The notes beneath the pieces are model-generated. The model was not told the origin of the DNA. It saw only the letters and a program-made list of their open reading frames with translations, and did not search any database. From assembly GCF_011601275.1 (NCBI RefSeq), contig NZ_JAAOLY010000003.1, forward strand, positions 62,001 through 126,000: a stretch of 64,000 bases of DNA, given 5' to 3'. Positions 42,630 to 51,887 of this stretch are shown piece by piece. This DNA comes from Janthinobacterium lividum (lineage in GTDB: Bacteria > Pseudomonadota > Gammaproteobacteria > Burkholderiales > Burkholderiaceae_D). The position numbers and the translations under genes are program-made. Numbering within the stretch: position 1 is the stretch's first letter; every line of letters starts with the position of its first letter.

Positions 42630-43976
42630 ATGACATTGCCATCCAAATTACTTTGGTCCGAGGGCCTGGCCATCGGCCCCCAGCAATTCCAGCAGCTGGA
42701 CCGCTACCATGAAGCGCGCCTGCAGCGTCTGGCTTCACTCATCAATCCACATTTATGGGGTGTGCACGGCGTCAGCTGGAATGCGGATGCACTGGCCAAC
42801 AATAGCCTGCGGGCGGACGCCATGTCGCTCGTCTTTCAGGATGGAGAGTTCTTTGAAGCGCCGCTTGGCGATGTATTGCCCAGTGCAGTTGACTTGTCCA
42901 AGCTGCCTTCCAGCGAACATAGTTTTACTTTTTATGCCGCGTTGCCCACGCTGCGGGCACATGGCGGCAATGTGAGTGCTGCCGGCGCGCGCTATGTCCA
43001 GGCGGATATCGAAACCCCGGATCTGTACAGCGAGGCAGTCAGCGTCGATGTGGCTTACCTGCAGAAGCGCGTGTATCTGTTGTCGCAACTGGACCCCCTG
43101 CATGATTACCTTGCCATCCCGGTGATCCGTTTGTACCGCGCCGGCAATGGCAGCTTTGAAATCGATGCCTCCTTCATTCCGCCTGGCCTGACCATCAGCG
43201 CCGAGTCTTCGCTGCAGAAAATGCTCGATTCGCTGATCGACCGCATGGGCGCGAAAATTGAGGCGCTGTACAGCCGCCACCGTCAACCCGGTAACAATAC
43301 GGTTGAATTCCAAGGCGGGGATGTTTCCTCGTTCTGGATGCTCAATACCTTGAGCACGGCCAGCGCCACGCTCAGTCATTGCGCCAGTTATCGGCGCCAC
43401 CATCCTGTATATGTGTTTGAAAAATTGATGGCATTGGCCGGTGGCTTGATGACGTTTTCGAAAAAATACACGCTGAGCGACTTGCCGGCGTATTGTCACG
43501 ATGACGCGGCTCCCGGTTTCGGCAAGCTCGATGGCATCATCCGTGACCTGATCGATACGGTGCTCCTGTCGCGTTACTTCCCGATTCCATTGTCCAACGA
43601 CACGCAACAAAACACCCACTATCACGGCTTGCTCGATGCCAAGCGGATTGACCGGCAGACCGAGCTCTGTCTTGCGGTCAACGCTGATATGCCGGCGCTG
43701 GAACTGGTTGCCACGGTGCCGTTGCAGTTCAAAATATCCTCTCCGGACAATATCGAACTATTACTGGGCCGGGCGTTGCCGGGTGCCGAGCTGCGGCATA
43801 TGGCCCAGGTTCCTGCTGAAGTACCCGTGCGGCCCAATACGTATTACTTTTCGATCGATAACAAGGGCAGTATCTATGACAGCATGATCAAGGCACAGGC
43901 GATTGCGATTTATGTGCCGTCCGGCATAAAAGGGCTGAAGCTGGAATTGTTCGGTATCAGCGGCACCGCCGCGTAA
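42630..43976 (+). CDS. tssK: T6SS baseplate protein TssK
   Basis: This 448-residue protein matches TssK, the adaptor joining baseplate to membrane complex: LLWSEGLAIGPQQFQQLDRYHEARL at the N-terminus, EAPLGDVLPSAVDLSKLP, FVFEK-like HPVYVFEKLMALAGGLMTFS, and SIDNKGSIYDSM near the end. ATG 42630 is chosen because GGAGA precedes it; ATG 42618 would add four residues. It is monocistronic, divergent from tssF. Confidence 0.92.
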   Translation: MTLPSKLLWSEGLAIGPQQFQQLDRYHEARLQRLASLINPHLWGVHGVSWNADALANNSLRADAMSLVFQDGEFFEAPLGDVLPSAVDLSKLPSSEHSFTFYAALPTLRAHGGNVSAAGARYVQADIETPDLYSEAVSVDVAYLQKRVYLLSQLDPLHDYLAIPVIRLYRAGNGSFEIDASFIPPGLTISAESSLQKMLDSLIDRMGAKIEALYSRHRQPGNNTVEFQGGDVSSFWMLNTLSTASATLSHCASYRRHHPVYVFEKLMALAGGLMTFSKKYTLSDLPAYCHDDAAPGFGKLDGIIRDLIDTVLLSRYFPIPLSNDTQQNTHYHGLLDAKRIDRQTELCLAVNADMPALELVATVPLQFKISSPDNIELLLGRALPGAELRHMAQVPAEVPVRPNTYYFSIDNKGSIYDSMIKAQAIAIYVPSGIKGLKLELFGISGTAA

Positions 43977-44137
43977 CGATAGTTGGCGTGGCGGGTGGTT
44001 GTCTTGTCAAAAGATTGCCCTAAGGAATAGACTTGTCCCAGCAGTTGACGTTATCATGTTTTTGTAAGTGTCGGTGGCTGAGCAGTCGGCGCAATGGTGA
44101 AACATGGTGACAGCGGGAGTGAGCATGGGCATGGCGA

Positions 44138-47100
44138 ATGATGCGTGATGTGCCGGGTGACTTGCGGCTTGGCGGCGGGATGGGCAGGGCAGCGGTGCGT
44201 CGCTGTGGCCGCGCATTGCTGTTGATGCTATGCGCCGCTGTGGCTGCGCCGGCGCTGGCTGCAAGCGCCGCGCCGCCGCACCGGGGCCAGCGCGTGCTGG
44301 TCCTCAATGCCTACGATTACGGCCGTGCCGGCGTGGAATCGTACACGCGCACTTATGTCGCCGCCATGGCCGCCGCGGGCCTGGCCAGCGAAGATATCAT
44401 GGTCGAGCACCTGAACCTCAATACCCAGGGCGACCCGGCGCTGCGCAACGAGATGCGTGATTTGTTGCTTTTAAGATACACCCAGATGATGGGCCGCAAG
44501 GCCGACCTGATCATCGCCATGCAGCAGCCGGCGCTCGATTTTTTGCTGTCCGACCTGGCGCCGCTGGCGCGCGGCGTGCCCGTGCTGGCGATTAACACCT
44601 CGGGCAAGGCCTTGCCGGCCGGCAGCCCGCTGGCCATCTGGCAGCAAAAGGCGAACGTCGATTTTCCCGGCACCCTGGCGCAAGCGATGGCGCTGTTCCC
44701 GGAGACCAAAACCATCGTCGTGGCCGTCGGCGCGAGCGAAGCCGACCAGGCCCTGAAGCGCAACATGCAGCAGGCGGCGCAGGCTTGGCAGGGCAGGGTT
44801 TATATGGAGTATCTCGACGGCCTGACCCTGGCGCAGATGCGCGTGAAGGTGGCGCACTTGCCCGCCGATACGCTGCTGCTGGCGGGCAACGTCAACCGCG
44901 ACGTGGTAGGCGCCATCGCCACGCCCGTGCAGTTTGCCGGCGAACTGGCGCGGCTGGCGAACGTACCTGCCTTCGGCATGTACAACACGAACGTGGGCAA
45001 GGGCATTCTGGGCGGCTCCATCCTGCACATCGAAGGGGCCGCGCAGCAGGTGGCGCAGATGTCGCTGGCCGTGTTGGCCGGCAAGGCCCCTGCCGCGCCG
45101 GGCGCCTTGCTGCCGCCGGTCCGCCCGGTGCCCATGTACGACTGGGAGCAGCTGCAGCGCTGGGATGCCGATATCAGCCAGCTGCCGCCAGACACCCTGT
45201 TCTTCAACCGTCCGCCGCAGCTGTGGCACGAACACCGCGCCGCCGTGCTGCTGGCGGCCGGCGTCTTCATCGTGATGGCCGGCTTGCTGAGCGCCTTGCT
45301 GCTGCAGCGGCGGCGTTTGCGCCGCGCCGAGAGCGAGGCGCGCGAGAGCGAACAGCGCTTCCGCATCCTCGTCGAGCATGCGCCCGAAGCCATCGTCGTG
45401 TATGACCTGGACCAGGACCGCTTCATCGACGCCAACAGCAGTGCGCAGCGCATGCTGGGCATGTCGCGCGAAGCGCTGCTGGCGCGTGGACCGTTCGACC
45501 TGTATAGCATGGAGCAGCCCGACGGCATGCCTTTGGGCCTGATGATGGAAGAGCATCTGCGCCGCGCCATGCTCGGTGAACCCATCCTGGTCGAGCGCAA
45601 TGTGCGGCGCGCCGACGGCAGCATCTTCCCTTGTGAAGTGCGGCTGGTGCGCTTGCCGATGGAAGGGCGGCGCCTGGTGCGTAGCGGTATAGTCGACATT
45701 TCCGAGCGCAAGCAAAGCGAGCAGGAATTGCTCGGCTACCGCGACCACCTGGAAGAGCTGGTGCAGCAGCGCACGGCCGCCCTGTCGGTGGCCGTCACCG
45801 AGGCCGAATCGGCGAACCGCGCAAAAAGCGTCTTTCTCGCCAACATGAGCCACGAATTGCGCACGCCCTTGAATTCCGTGATCGGCTTTTCGCAGATGAT
45901 GGCCGATTCGAGCAGCATGTTCGAGGAAGAAAAACATAACCTGGCCATCATCAACCGCGCCGGCCATCATTTGCTCACCTTGATCAACGATATCCTGGAA
46001 TTGTCGAAAATCGAGGCGGGCCGCATGCAGCTGCAAGCGGGACCCGTGGACTTGAACGGTTTGCTCGACGAAGTGCTCGAGATGGTGCGCATGCGCTCCG
46101 GCGACCAAGGCATCGCGCTGCGGCTCGAACGTGCCGGCGTGCCGCCGCTGGTGCGCCTCGATGGCGCCAAGCTGCGCCAGGTGCTGCTCAATTTGCTGTC
46201 AAACGCGCTCAAGTTCATCGAGCAGGGCAGCGTGACCTTGTCGCTGGCCTGCGAGACGGGCGGCGATGGGCAGGCGGCGCTGGCGTTCGCCGTGCGCGAT
46301 ACGGGCAGCGGCATCGCGGAAGAGGATCTGGAACGCATCTTTGAACCGTTCGTGCAGGCCGACAGCGCCGTGGCGCAGGCCGGCACGGGACTGGGGCTGA
46401 CCATTTCGCGCGAGTTCGTGCGCCTGATGGGCGGCGAGCTGCGCGTCGAATCGACCTTGGGTGCCGGCTCCCGCTTCAGTTTCGAACTGCGTGCACCGGT
46501 GCTGCAGCAGCCGGCCATCGCAGCGCTGGCGCCGGGCCGCGTGGCGCGCCTGCCGCCGGCCCAGCGCGGGCGCATGGTGCTGCTGGTCGACGATGACGAC
46601 AACTGCCGCAAGCTGCTGGCCGGCTTGCTGGCGCCGCTGGGCTTCCAGTTGCACGAGGCTGCGGGCGGCGTGCAGGCGCAAGCCATGCTGGCGGCGCAGC
46701 GCTACGACATCGTGCTCAGCGACTGGCGCATGCCGGACATGGACGGCCTGGCGCTGACGCGCTGGCTGCGCGCGCAGCCGGCGCTGGTGCAACCGCGCCT
46801 GGTGATCATGACCGCTTCCGCCTTCGAGGAAGAAAAGCAGGAGGCGCTGGCGGCTGGCGCCGACGGCTTCCTGCGCAAGCCGATCGAGCAGGAACACCTG
46901 TTCGCCATGCTGGAGCAGCAGCTGGGCGTGCGCTTCCAGCGCACCGGCGCCATGCCGCCGCGCGTGCCGGCGGCCACCTTCGACTTGCAGCGGTCGCTGG
47001 GCCAGCTGGGCGCGGCCGAGCGTCAGGCGCTGCTCGAATCCGTGCAAGCCCTCGATTTGCGCCGCAGCGCCATCGTGTTGTCAGGCGTGGCGACCAGCCT

Positions 47101-47209
47101 GCCGCAGCTGGCCGCGCACATCGCCGCCATGCTGGAACAGCATCAATACCAGCCGCTGTGCGCCTTGCTGGCGCAGCTGGCCAGCGAGCCGCAGGGCGAA
47201 GACGCATGA
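44138..47209 (+). CDS. Membrane hybrid histidine kinase with ABC-type periplasmic sensor
   Basis: This 1023-residue protein has a signal peptide (about 20-43) and a periplasmic region (about 45-365) resembling an ABC-substrate-binding sensor (VLVLNAYDYGRAGVESYTRTY, ADLIIAMQQPALDFL). One transmembrane helix follows (about 367-389), then PAS (about 400-520), HisKA (phospho-His near 572, [10 protein letters not shown]), HATPase (about 670-785) and receiver (about 810-930; LLVDDDD, DWRMPDMDG). The last 75 residues form a helical tail containing AMLEQHQYQPLC, shared with the next kinase. Its stop overlaps the next start. Confidence 0.9.
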   Translation: MMRDVPGDLRLGGGMGRAAVRRCGRALLLMLCAAVAAPALAASAAPPHRGQRVLVLNAYDYGRAGVESYTRTYVAAMAAAGLASEDIMVEHLNLNTQGDPALRNEMRDLLLLRYTQMMGRKADLIIAMQQPALDFLLSDLAPLARGVPVLAINTSGKALPAGSPLAIWQQKANVDFPGTLAQAMALFPETKTIVVAVGASEADQALKRNMQQAAQAWQGRVYMEYLDGLTLAQMRVKVAHLPADTLLLAGNVNRDVVGAIATPVQFAGELARLANVPAFGMYNTNVGKGILGGSILHIEGAAQQVAQMSLAVLAGKAPAAPGALLPPVRPVPMYDWEQLQRWDADISQLPPDTLFFNRPPQLWHEHRAAVLLAAGVFIVMAGLLSALLLQRRRLRRAESEARESEQRFRILVEHAPEAIVVYDLDQDRFIDANSSAQRMLGMSREALLARGPFDLYSMEQPDGMPLGLMMEEHLRRAMLGEPILVERNVRRADGSIFPCEVRLVRLPMEGRRLVRSGIVDISERKQSEQELLGYRDHLEELVQQRTAALSVAVTEAESANRAKSVFLANMSHELRTPLNSVIGFSQMMADSSSMFEEEKHNLAIINRAGHHLLTLINDILELSKIEAGRMQLQAGPVDLNGLLDEVLEMVRMRSGDQGIALRLERAGVPPLVRLDGAKLRQVLLNLLSNALKFIEQGSVTLSLACETGGDGQAALAFAVRDTGSGIAEEDLERIFEPFVQADSAVAQAGTGLGLTISREFVRLMGGELRVESTLGAGSRFSFELRAPVLQQPAIAALAPGRVARLPPAQRGRMVLLVDDDDNCRKLLAGLLAPLGFQLHEAAGGVQAQAMLAAQRYDIVLSDWRMPDMDGLALTRWLRAQPALVQPRLVIMTASAFEEEKQEALAAGADGFLRKPIEQEHLFAMLEQQLGVRFQRTGAMPPRVPAATFDLQRSLGQLGAAERQALLESVQALDLRRSAIVLSGVATSLPQLAAHIAAMLEQHQYQPLCALLAQLASEPQGEDA

Positions 47210-49371
47210 CGCTTCACGCATCCAAGGGCGCGCGCCTGGGCGGCGTGTCCATCGTGCTGGCCGTCAGCGTGGCGCTGACGTTTGTCGTCACGGCGCTGCT
47301 GCTCGTGTTTGCCGTGCTGTTTTACCAGTCCGAACGCGAGCAGCGCTGGCAGCAGCTGCAGCGCAGCCTGTCCGTGAGCGCGGACCAGCTGGCCGTGGCC
47401 ATCGAACTGCCCTTGTGGAATCTCGATGAAAAGCAGATGCAGGCCATCATGCGCAGCATGCTGGGCAAGCGCGACCTGGTGGCCAGCTCGCTGACGCCGG
47501 GCATCGGCAAGGAAGCGCTGGTCCTGCGCCGCACCGCGGACGGCGCCATCGGCAGCTTTTCCTCGCTGTCTGCGGAACCGGACTGGCTGGTGCAGCGGCG
47601 CCCCGTGACGATGGGCGGACAAGTCATCGGCAGCGTTGCCGTGTATGCGACGCCGGCCCTGCTGCACGCGCAGTTGCGGCAGCGTGCGCTGGGCATCGGC
47701 GCCATGATCGTGGCGCTTGACGTGATCCTCGTGGCCGGCATCTGGCTGCTCATGTGGTGCCTGATGCTCAAGCCTCTGAAGGCGATCGGCCAGTATGCGG
47801 CCGGTATTCAGGCGGGGCAGGGGGAAGCGTTCGGCACGCCGCCGAAAGCGTGGTTCCTGGGCGAGCTGCGCACGCTGTACCGCTCCATCCGCGACATGGT
47901 GGCGCTGCTCGACAGCCGCTACCGCGCCTTGCAGCGCAGCGAGGAGCGCGTGCAGATGGCCACGGGCGCGGCCAGCATCGGCATCTGGGACTGGAACGTG
48001 CGCAGCGGCGCCTTGCAGTGGGACGAGCAGATGTACGCGCAGTTCAAGGCCGATGCCGACAGCGGCACGGCGCCGGCGGCGATCTGGCGCGCGGCGCTGA
48101 TGCCCGACGACGTGCCGGCCGCGAAGGAAGCCTTGCGCGCCGCGCTGGGCGCCGGCCAGGCGTTCACGCACGAGTACCGCATCCTGTGGCCCGATGGCGC
48201 CATCCGCTACATCAAGGTCGATGCCGTGATCTTCCGCGACGGGCAAGGCCTGCCCATGCGCCTGGTGGGCTCGAACTACGACATCACGGCGCACCGCGAG
48301 GCCGAACTGGAACTGCTGCGCCACCGCCATCACCTGGAAGAACTGGTGGCCGAGCGCACGAGCGCCCTGTCGGTGGCCGTCAGCCAGGCGCAGGCGGCGA
48401 ACCGCGCCAAGAGCACCTTCCTGGCGAACATGAGCCATGAACTGCGCACGCCCCTGAATTCCGTGATCGGATTTTCGCGCCTGATGGCCGCCTCGCCCAA
48501 TATGCACGACGATGAAAAGCGCAACCTGGCCATCATCCACCGTTCCGGCAATCATTTGCTCACCCTGATCAATGAAATCCTCGAACTGTCGAAAGGCGAG
48601 GCGGGGCGCCTGCAGGCGCAGACGGCCGTGGTGGCGCTGGCGCCCCTGCTGCAGGAAGTGATGGACATGCTGGGCATGCGCGCCGAGCAGCAGGGGCTGG
48701 CCCTGCGCCTCGATTGTGCGGGCCTGCCGGCGGCCGTGCTGCTCGACGCGATGCGCTTGCGCCAAGTGCTGCTGAACCTGATGTCGAACGCCGTCAAGTT
48801 TGCCGGCGGCGGCGAAGTCACCTTGCGCGTGCGCGGCGAGCGGTGCGATGCAGCCACGTGGCGTTTGTCATTCGCCGTCAGCGACACGGGCATCGGCATC
48901 GCCCAGGAAGACCAGCAGCGCATCTTCGAGCCCTTCGTGCAGGCCGACAGCGCGGGACCGAAGGATGGCACGGGCCTGGGCCTGGCCATCTCGCGCGAAT
49001 TCGTGCAGCTGATGAAAGGCGAACTGACGGTGGAATCGGCGCCGGGGCAGGGCGCCACCTTCCGTTTCAGCATACCCGCGCAGGCGGCCGAAGCGCCCGT
49101 GCCGGCGCCCGTGCCGCAGCCCGTGGCGCCGGCGCCCGAGGTGTTGCCGGCACTGCGCGCGCAAGACTTGCTGCTGCTGGCCGGGGAAGAACGCGCCGCC
49201 TTGCTGGTGGCGCTGCGCGAATTGAACCTGGCGAGGGTGGCACAGCTGCTGGCGGCCTTGCCGGCGGCGGCTGCGCCCTTGCTGGCGCCGCTGCAGGCCA
49301 TGCTCGACCAGCATCAGTACCGCCAGTTATGCGACTTGCTGGATCATGAGGGGGCGCTGGCGCACGTTTGA
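47206..49371 (+). CDS. Membrane histidine kinase with HAMP-PAS and QHQY tail
   Basis: This 721-residue kinase starts in a 4-bp overlap with the upstream kinase. Two transmembrane helices (about 13-38 and 164-187) flank a 125-residue periplasmic domain. HAMP (about 188-245), a PAS (about 245-365; GIWDWNVRSGALQWDEQMYAQF), HisKA ([10 protein letters not shown] near 410) and HATPase (about 500-620; GTGLGLAISREFVQLM) follow. There is no receiver. The C-terminal 75 residues match the tail of the upstream kinase (AMLDQHQYRQLCDLL). Confidence 0.9.
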   Translation: MTLHASKGARLGGVSIVLAVSVALTFVVTALLLVFAVLFYQSEREQRWQQLQRSLSVSADQLAVAIELPLWNLDEKQMQAIMRSMLGKRDLVASSLTPGIGKEALVLRRTADGAIGSFSSLSAEPDWLVQRRPVTMGGQVIGSVAVYATPALLHAQLRQRALGIGAMIVALDVILVAGIWLLMWCLMLKPLKAIGQYAAGIQAGQGEAFGTPPKAWFLGELRTLYRSIRDMVALLDSRYRALQRSEERVQMATGAASIGIWDWNVRSGALQWDEQMYAQFKADADSGTAPAAIWRAALMPDDVPAAKEALRAALGAGQAFTHEYRILWPDGAIRYIKVDAVIFRDGQGLPMRLVGSNYDITAHREAELELLRHRHHLEELVAERTSALSVAVSQAQAANRAKSTFLANMSHELRTPLNSVIGFSRLMAASPNMHDDEKRNLAIIHRSGNHLLTLINEILELSKGEAGRLQAQTAVVALAPLLQEVMDMLGMRAEQQGLALRLDCAGLPAAVLLDAMRLRQVLLNLMSNAVKFAGGGEVTLRVRGERCDAATWRLSFAVSDTGIGIAQEDQQRIFEPFVQADSAGPKDGTGLGLAISREFVQLMKGELTVESAPGQGATFRFSIPAQAAEAPVPAPVPQPVAPAPEVLPALRAQDLLLLAGEERAALLVALRELNLARVAQLLAALPAAAAPLLAPLQAMLDQHQYRQLCDLLDHEGALAHV

Positions 49372-49545
49372 AAGTGTGGGCTGACAACATCGGATTCGCT
49401 GAAAAGAAGGACTAAGTAGCGCCGATGGATGGTGCTAAATTGCAATAAAGATTATGATGATAGTACGTAGTTCATCGCAAAGAAATGTCTTGTCCAGCGC
49501 GGCAACCGACCGCCGCGCCTCATCCAAAGCTGAGAGAACTGCTAC

Positions 49546-51750
49546 ATGCACCGCGATTTTTCGGAAGTGAACTCGAAGGGCGAAGTACTGATCGTTGAAG
49601 ATACGCCGGCTTCGCTGAAGCTGTTGAGCGATTTGCTGGGCGGCGCCGGCTATGCCGTGCGCCAGGCGCCGAACGGTGAACTGGCCCTGTGGACGGCCCA
49701 GGCGCGCCCACCCGAGCTGATCCTGCTCGACGTGCGCATGCCCGGCCTCGACGGCTTTGAAGTGTGCCGCCGCCTGAAGGAGATACCGTCCCTGCGCCAG
49801 GTGCCGGTGATCTTCCTGTCGGCCCAGTACGATACGGACGACAAGGTGCGCGGCTTTGCGCTGGGCGCCGTCGATTTCATCGCCAAGCCCTTCCAGGCAG
49901 AGGAAATTCTGGCCCGCACCGACGCCCACGTGCGCCTGGCGCGGGCGCAGCTGCAGCTGGCGCAGGAACGCGCCAACCTGGAACGGAGGGTGGCCGAACG
50001 CACGGCCGAACTGGAGCAGGTGGCCAGCACCCTGGCGCGTGAAGTGCAGATCCGCCGCGCCAATGAGGAATTGCTGCGCCTGTCGGGCCAGGTCTTCGAA
50101 GCGACCCAGGACGCCATCCTGATCACGGATGCGGCCGGCGTCATCGTCACGGCTAATCCCGCTTTTACACGCATCACCGGCTACGCGGCGCCGGAAGTGG
50201 TGGGCACGGACATCCTGCGCCTGCATGCGGAACACACCGGGGAAGCGGTGTTGCAGGCCATGCGCCAGGGCTTGCGCAGCAGCGGCTGCTGGTCTGGCGA
50301 AGTGCAGACACGACGCAAGAGCGGCGACACCTATCCCTGCCTGCTCAGCGCCTCCACCGTGCACGGCCCCGATGGCGCCGTCGTCAACTATATCGGCGTC
50401 TTCCTCGACATCAGCGAACGCAAGGCCGAGCAGCATCTGATCGATTTCCTCTCCTACCACGACGCGCTGACGGGCTTGCCGAACCGCGTGCTGCTGCGCG
50501 AGCGCTTCGAACAGGCGCGCGCGAACGCTCTGCGCGACGGCCAGCAGGTGGTGCTGATGTGTCTTGACCTGGACCGCTTCAAGAACATCAACGATTCGCA
50601 TGGCCAGGCCGTCGGCGACAAGGCGCTGCAAGTGGTGGCGCGTTTCCTGTCCGGCTGCGTGCAGGAGGGCGACACGGTGGTGCGCCAGGGCGGCGACGAA
50701 TTCCAGATCCTGCTGCAGGACGATGCCCTGCTGGGGCGTACCCTGGGACTGGCGCAAACCATCTTGGCCGGCTTGCGCGAGGAACTGAGCGTCGACGGCG
50801 AGCGCCTGGCGCTGACGACCAGCATTGGCATCGCCATGTGCCCGGCCGACGGCGACAGCCTCGACGACGTGCTGCGCCATGCCGACACGGCCCTGGTGCG
50901 GGCCAAGGAAATGGGGCGCGACCATTACGCCTTCTTCACGGAGCGCATGGGCAGCGATATCCGCGCCCGCCTGGCCATGCAGCAGCAGCTGCGCGGCGCC
51001 ATCTGCCGCGATGAATTCGAAGTGCACTACCAGCCGCAGATGTGCTTGCGCACGGGCGCCTTGCTGGGCGCGGAAGCCCTGCTGCGCTGGGATAATCCGG
51101 TGCTGGGCAAGGTGCCTCCCGGCCTGTTCATCGCGCTGGCCGAGGAATACGGCTTGATCACGGCCATCGGCGAATGGGTGCTCGAAAGCGTGTGCGCGCA
51201 AATCCGCGCCTGGCACGACGCGGGCCTGGGCAGCATCAAGGTGGCCGTCAACCTGTCCGGCAAACAGTTCGCGCAGGACCGCACGGTGCCGTTCGTCGAG
51301 GCGGCCTTGCGCAAATACGGCATCGCGCCCGCCTGCCTGGGCATCGAGATCACGGAAAGCACGGTGATGGGCGACCCGGACAAGGCCGTGGCGGCCCTGA
51401 CGCGCCTGAAGGATATCGGCGTGGGCATTTCGCTCGACGACTTCGGCACCGGCTATTCCAGCCTCGGCTACCTGAAACGTTTTCCCATCGACGTGCTGAA
51501 GATCGACAAATCCTTCGTCGACGACGTCACCACCAGCAGCAGCGACGCGGCCATCGCCCGTTCCGTCATCTCGCTGGCGCACAACCTCGACATGCGCGTC
51601 ATCGCCGAAGGGGTGGAAACGCGCGCACAGGTCGACTTCCTGACGGAACACGGCTGCGATGAAATGCAGGGCTATTTTTTCAGCCGCCCCCTGGCGGCGG
51701 ACGCCTTCACGGCCTTGCTGCGCGAACGGCGCACCCTGGCCGTGGCGTAA
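49546..51750 (+). CDS. REC-PAS-GGDEF-EAL cyclic-di-GMP response regulator
   Basis: This 734-residue protein has a receiver (about 10-130; ILLDVRMPGLDGF with phospho-Asp near 62), a coiled coil (about 135-175), PAS (about 180-300), GGDEF (about 305-465) and EAL (about 480-725). The GGDEF motif is intact (RQGGDEF). The usual RxxD inhibitory site is replaced by QEGD, so product inhibition may be lost. The EAL domain has EAL and DDFGTGYSSL intact, so it could also hydrolyse cyclic-di-GMP. It follows the two kinases by 174 bp and may be their output. Net activity cannot be read. Confidence 0.9.
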   Translation: MHRDFSEVNSKGEVLIVEDTPASLKLLSDLLGGAGYAVRQAPNGELALWTAQARPPELILLDVRMPGLDGFEVCRRLKEIPSLRQVPVIFLSAQYDTDDKVRGFALGAVDFIAKPFQAEEILARTDAHVRLARAQLQLAQERANLERRVAERTAELEQVASTLAREVQIRRANEELLRLSGQVFEATQDAILITDAAGVIVTANPAFTRITGYAAPEVVGTDILRLHAEHTGEAVLQAMRQGLRSSGCWSGEVQTRRKSGDTYPCLLSASTVHGPDGAVVNYIGVFLDISERKAEQHLIDFLSYHDALTGLPNRVLLRERFEQARANALRDGQQVVLMCLDLDRFKNINDSHGQAVGDKALQVVARFLSGCVQEGDTVVRQGGDEFQILLQDDALLGRTLGLAQTILAGLREELSVDGERLALTTSIGIAMCPADGDSLDDVLRHADTALVRAKEMGRDHYAFFTERMGSDIRARLAMQQQLRGAICRDEFEVHYQPQMCLRTGALLGAEALLRWDNPVLGKVPPGLFIALAEEYGLITAIGEWVLESVCAQIRAWHDAGLGSIKVAVNLSGKQFAQDRTVPFVEAALRKYGIAPACLGIEITESTVMGDPDKAVAALTRLKDIGVGISLDDFGTGYSSLGYLKRFPIDVLKIDKSFVDDVTTSSSDAAIARSVISLAHNLDMRVIAEGVETRAQVDFLTEHGCDEMQGYFFSRPLAADAFTALLRERRTLAVA

Positions 51751-51775
51751 GAGGTAAGCACTGCGGTGCGGCCGA

Positions 51776-51792
51776 TGCACCATGCCGGTGCG
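51776..51792. promoter_or_regulatory. NtrC-like binding site upstream of urease
   Basis: GCAC-N7-GTGC within TGCACC-ATGCC-GGTGCG matches the NtrC enhancer layout of E. coli glnA. It is about 50 bp upstream of the -24 element, closer than usual for an enhancer. Confidence 0.55.
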
Positions 51793-51839
51793 TCCGCTGC
51801 AGCGCGGTGCGCGATTCTCACTTTTCCATCCCCTGACGC

Positions 51840-51855
51840 TGGCACATATCCTGCT
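51840..51855 (+). promoter_or_regulatory. Sigma-54 promoter of the urease operon
   Basis: TGGCACATATCCTGCT keeps the invariant GG and GC with exactly 10 bp between. It differs from the TGGCAC-N5-TTGCW consensus at one core position (C for T). Predicted start near 51866, 22 bp before the ureD ATG. Confidence 0.7.
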
Positions 51856-51887
51856 TAGGTAATCGCTTATTTACGCGATTGCCCTGC

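Noticed and set aside
49435-51783. 782-aa minus-strand open frame
   Set aside because: Antisense to the REC-PAS-GGDEF-EAL gene, whose domains are complete; the minus frame has no recognisable motifs.
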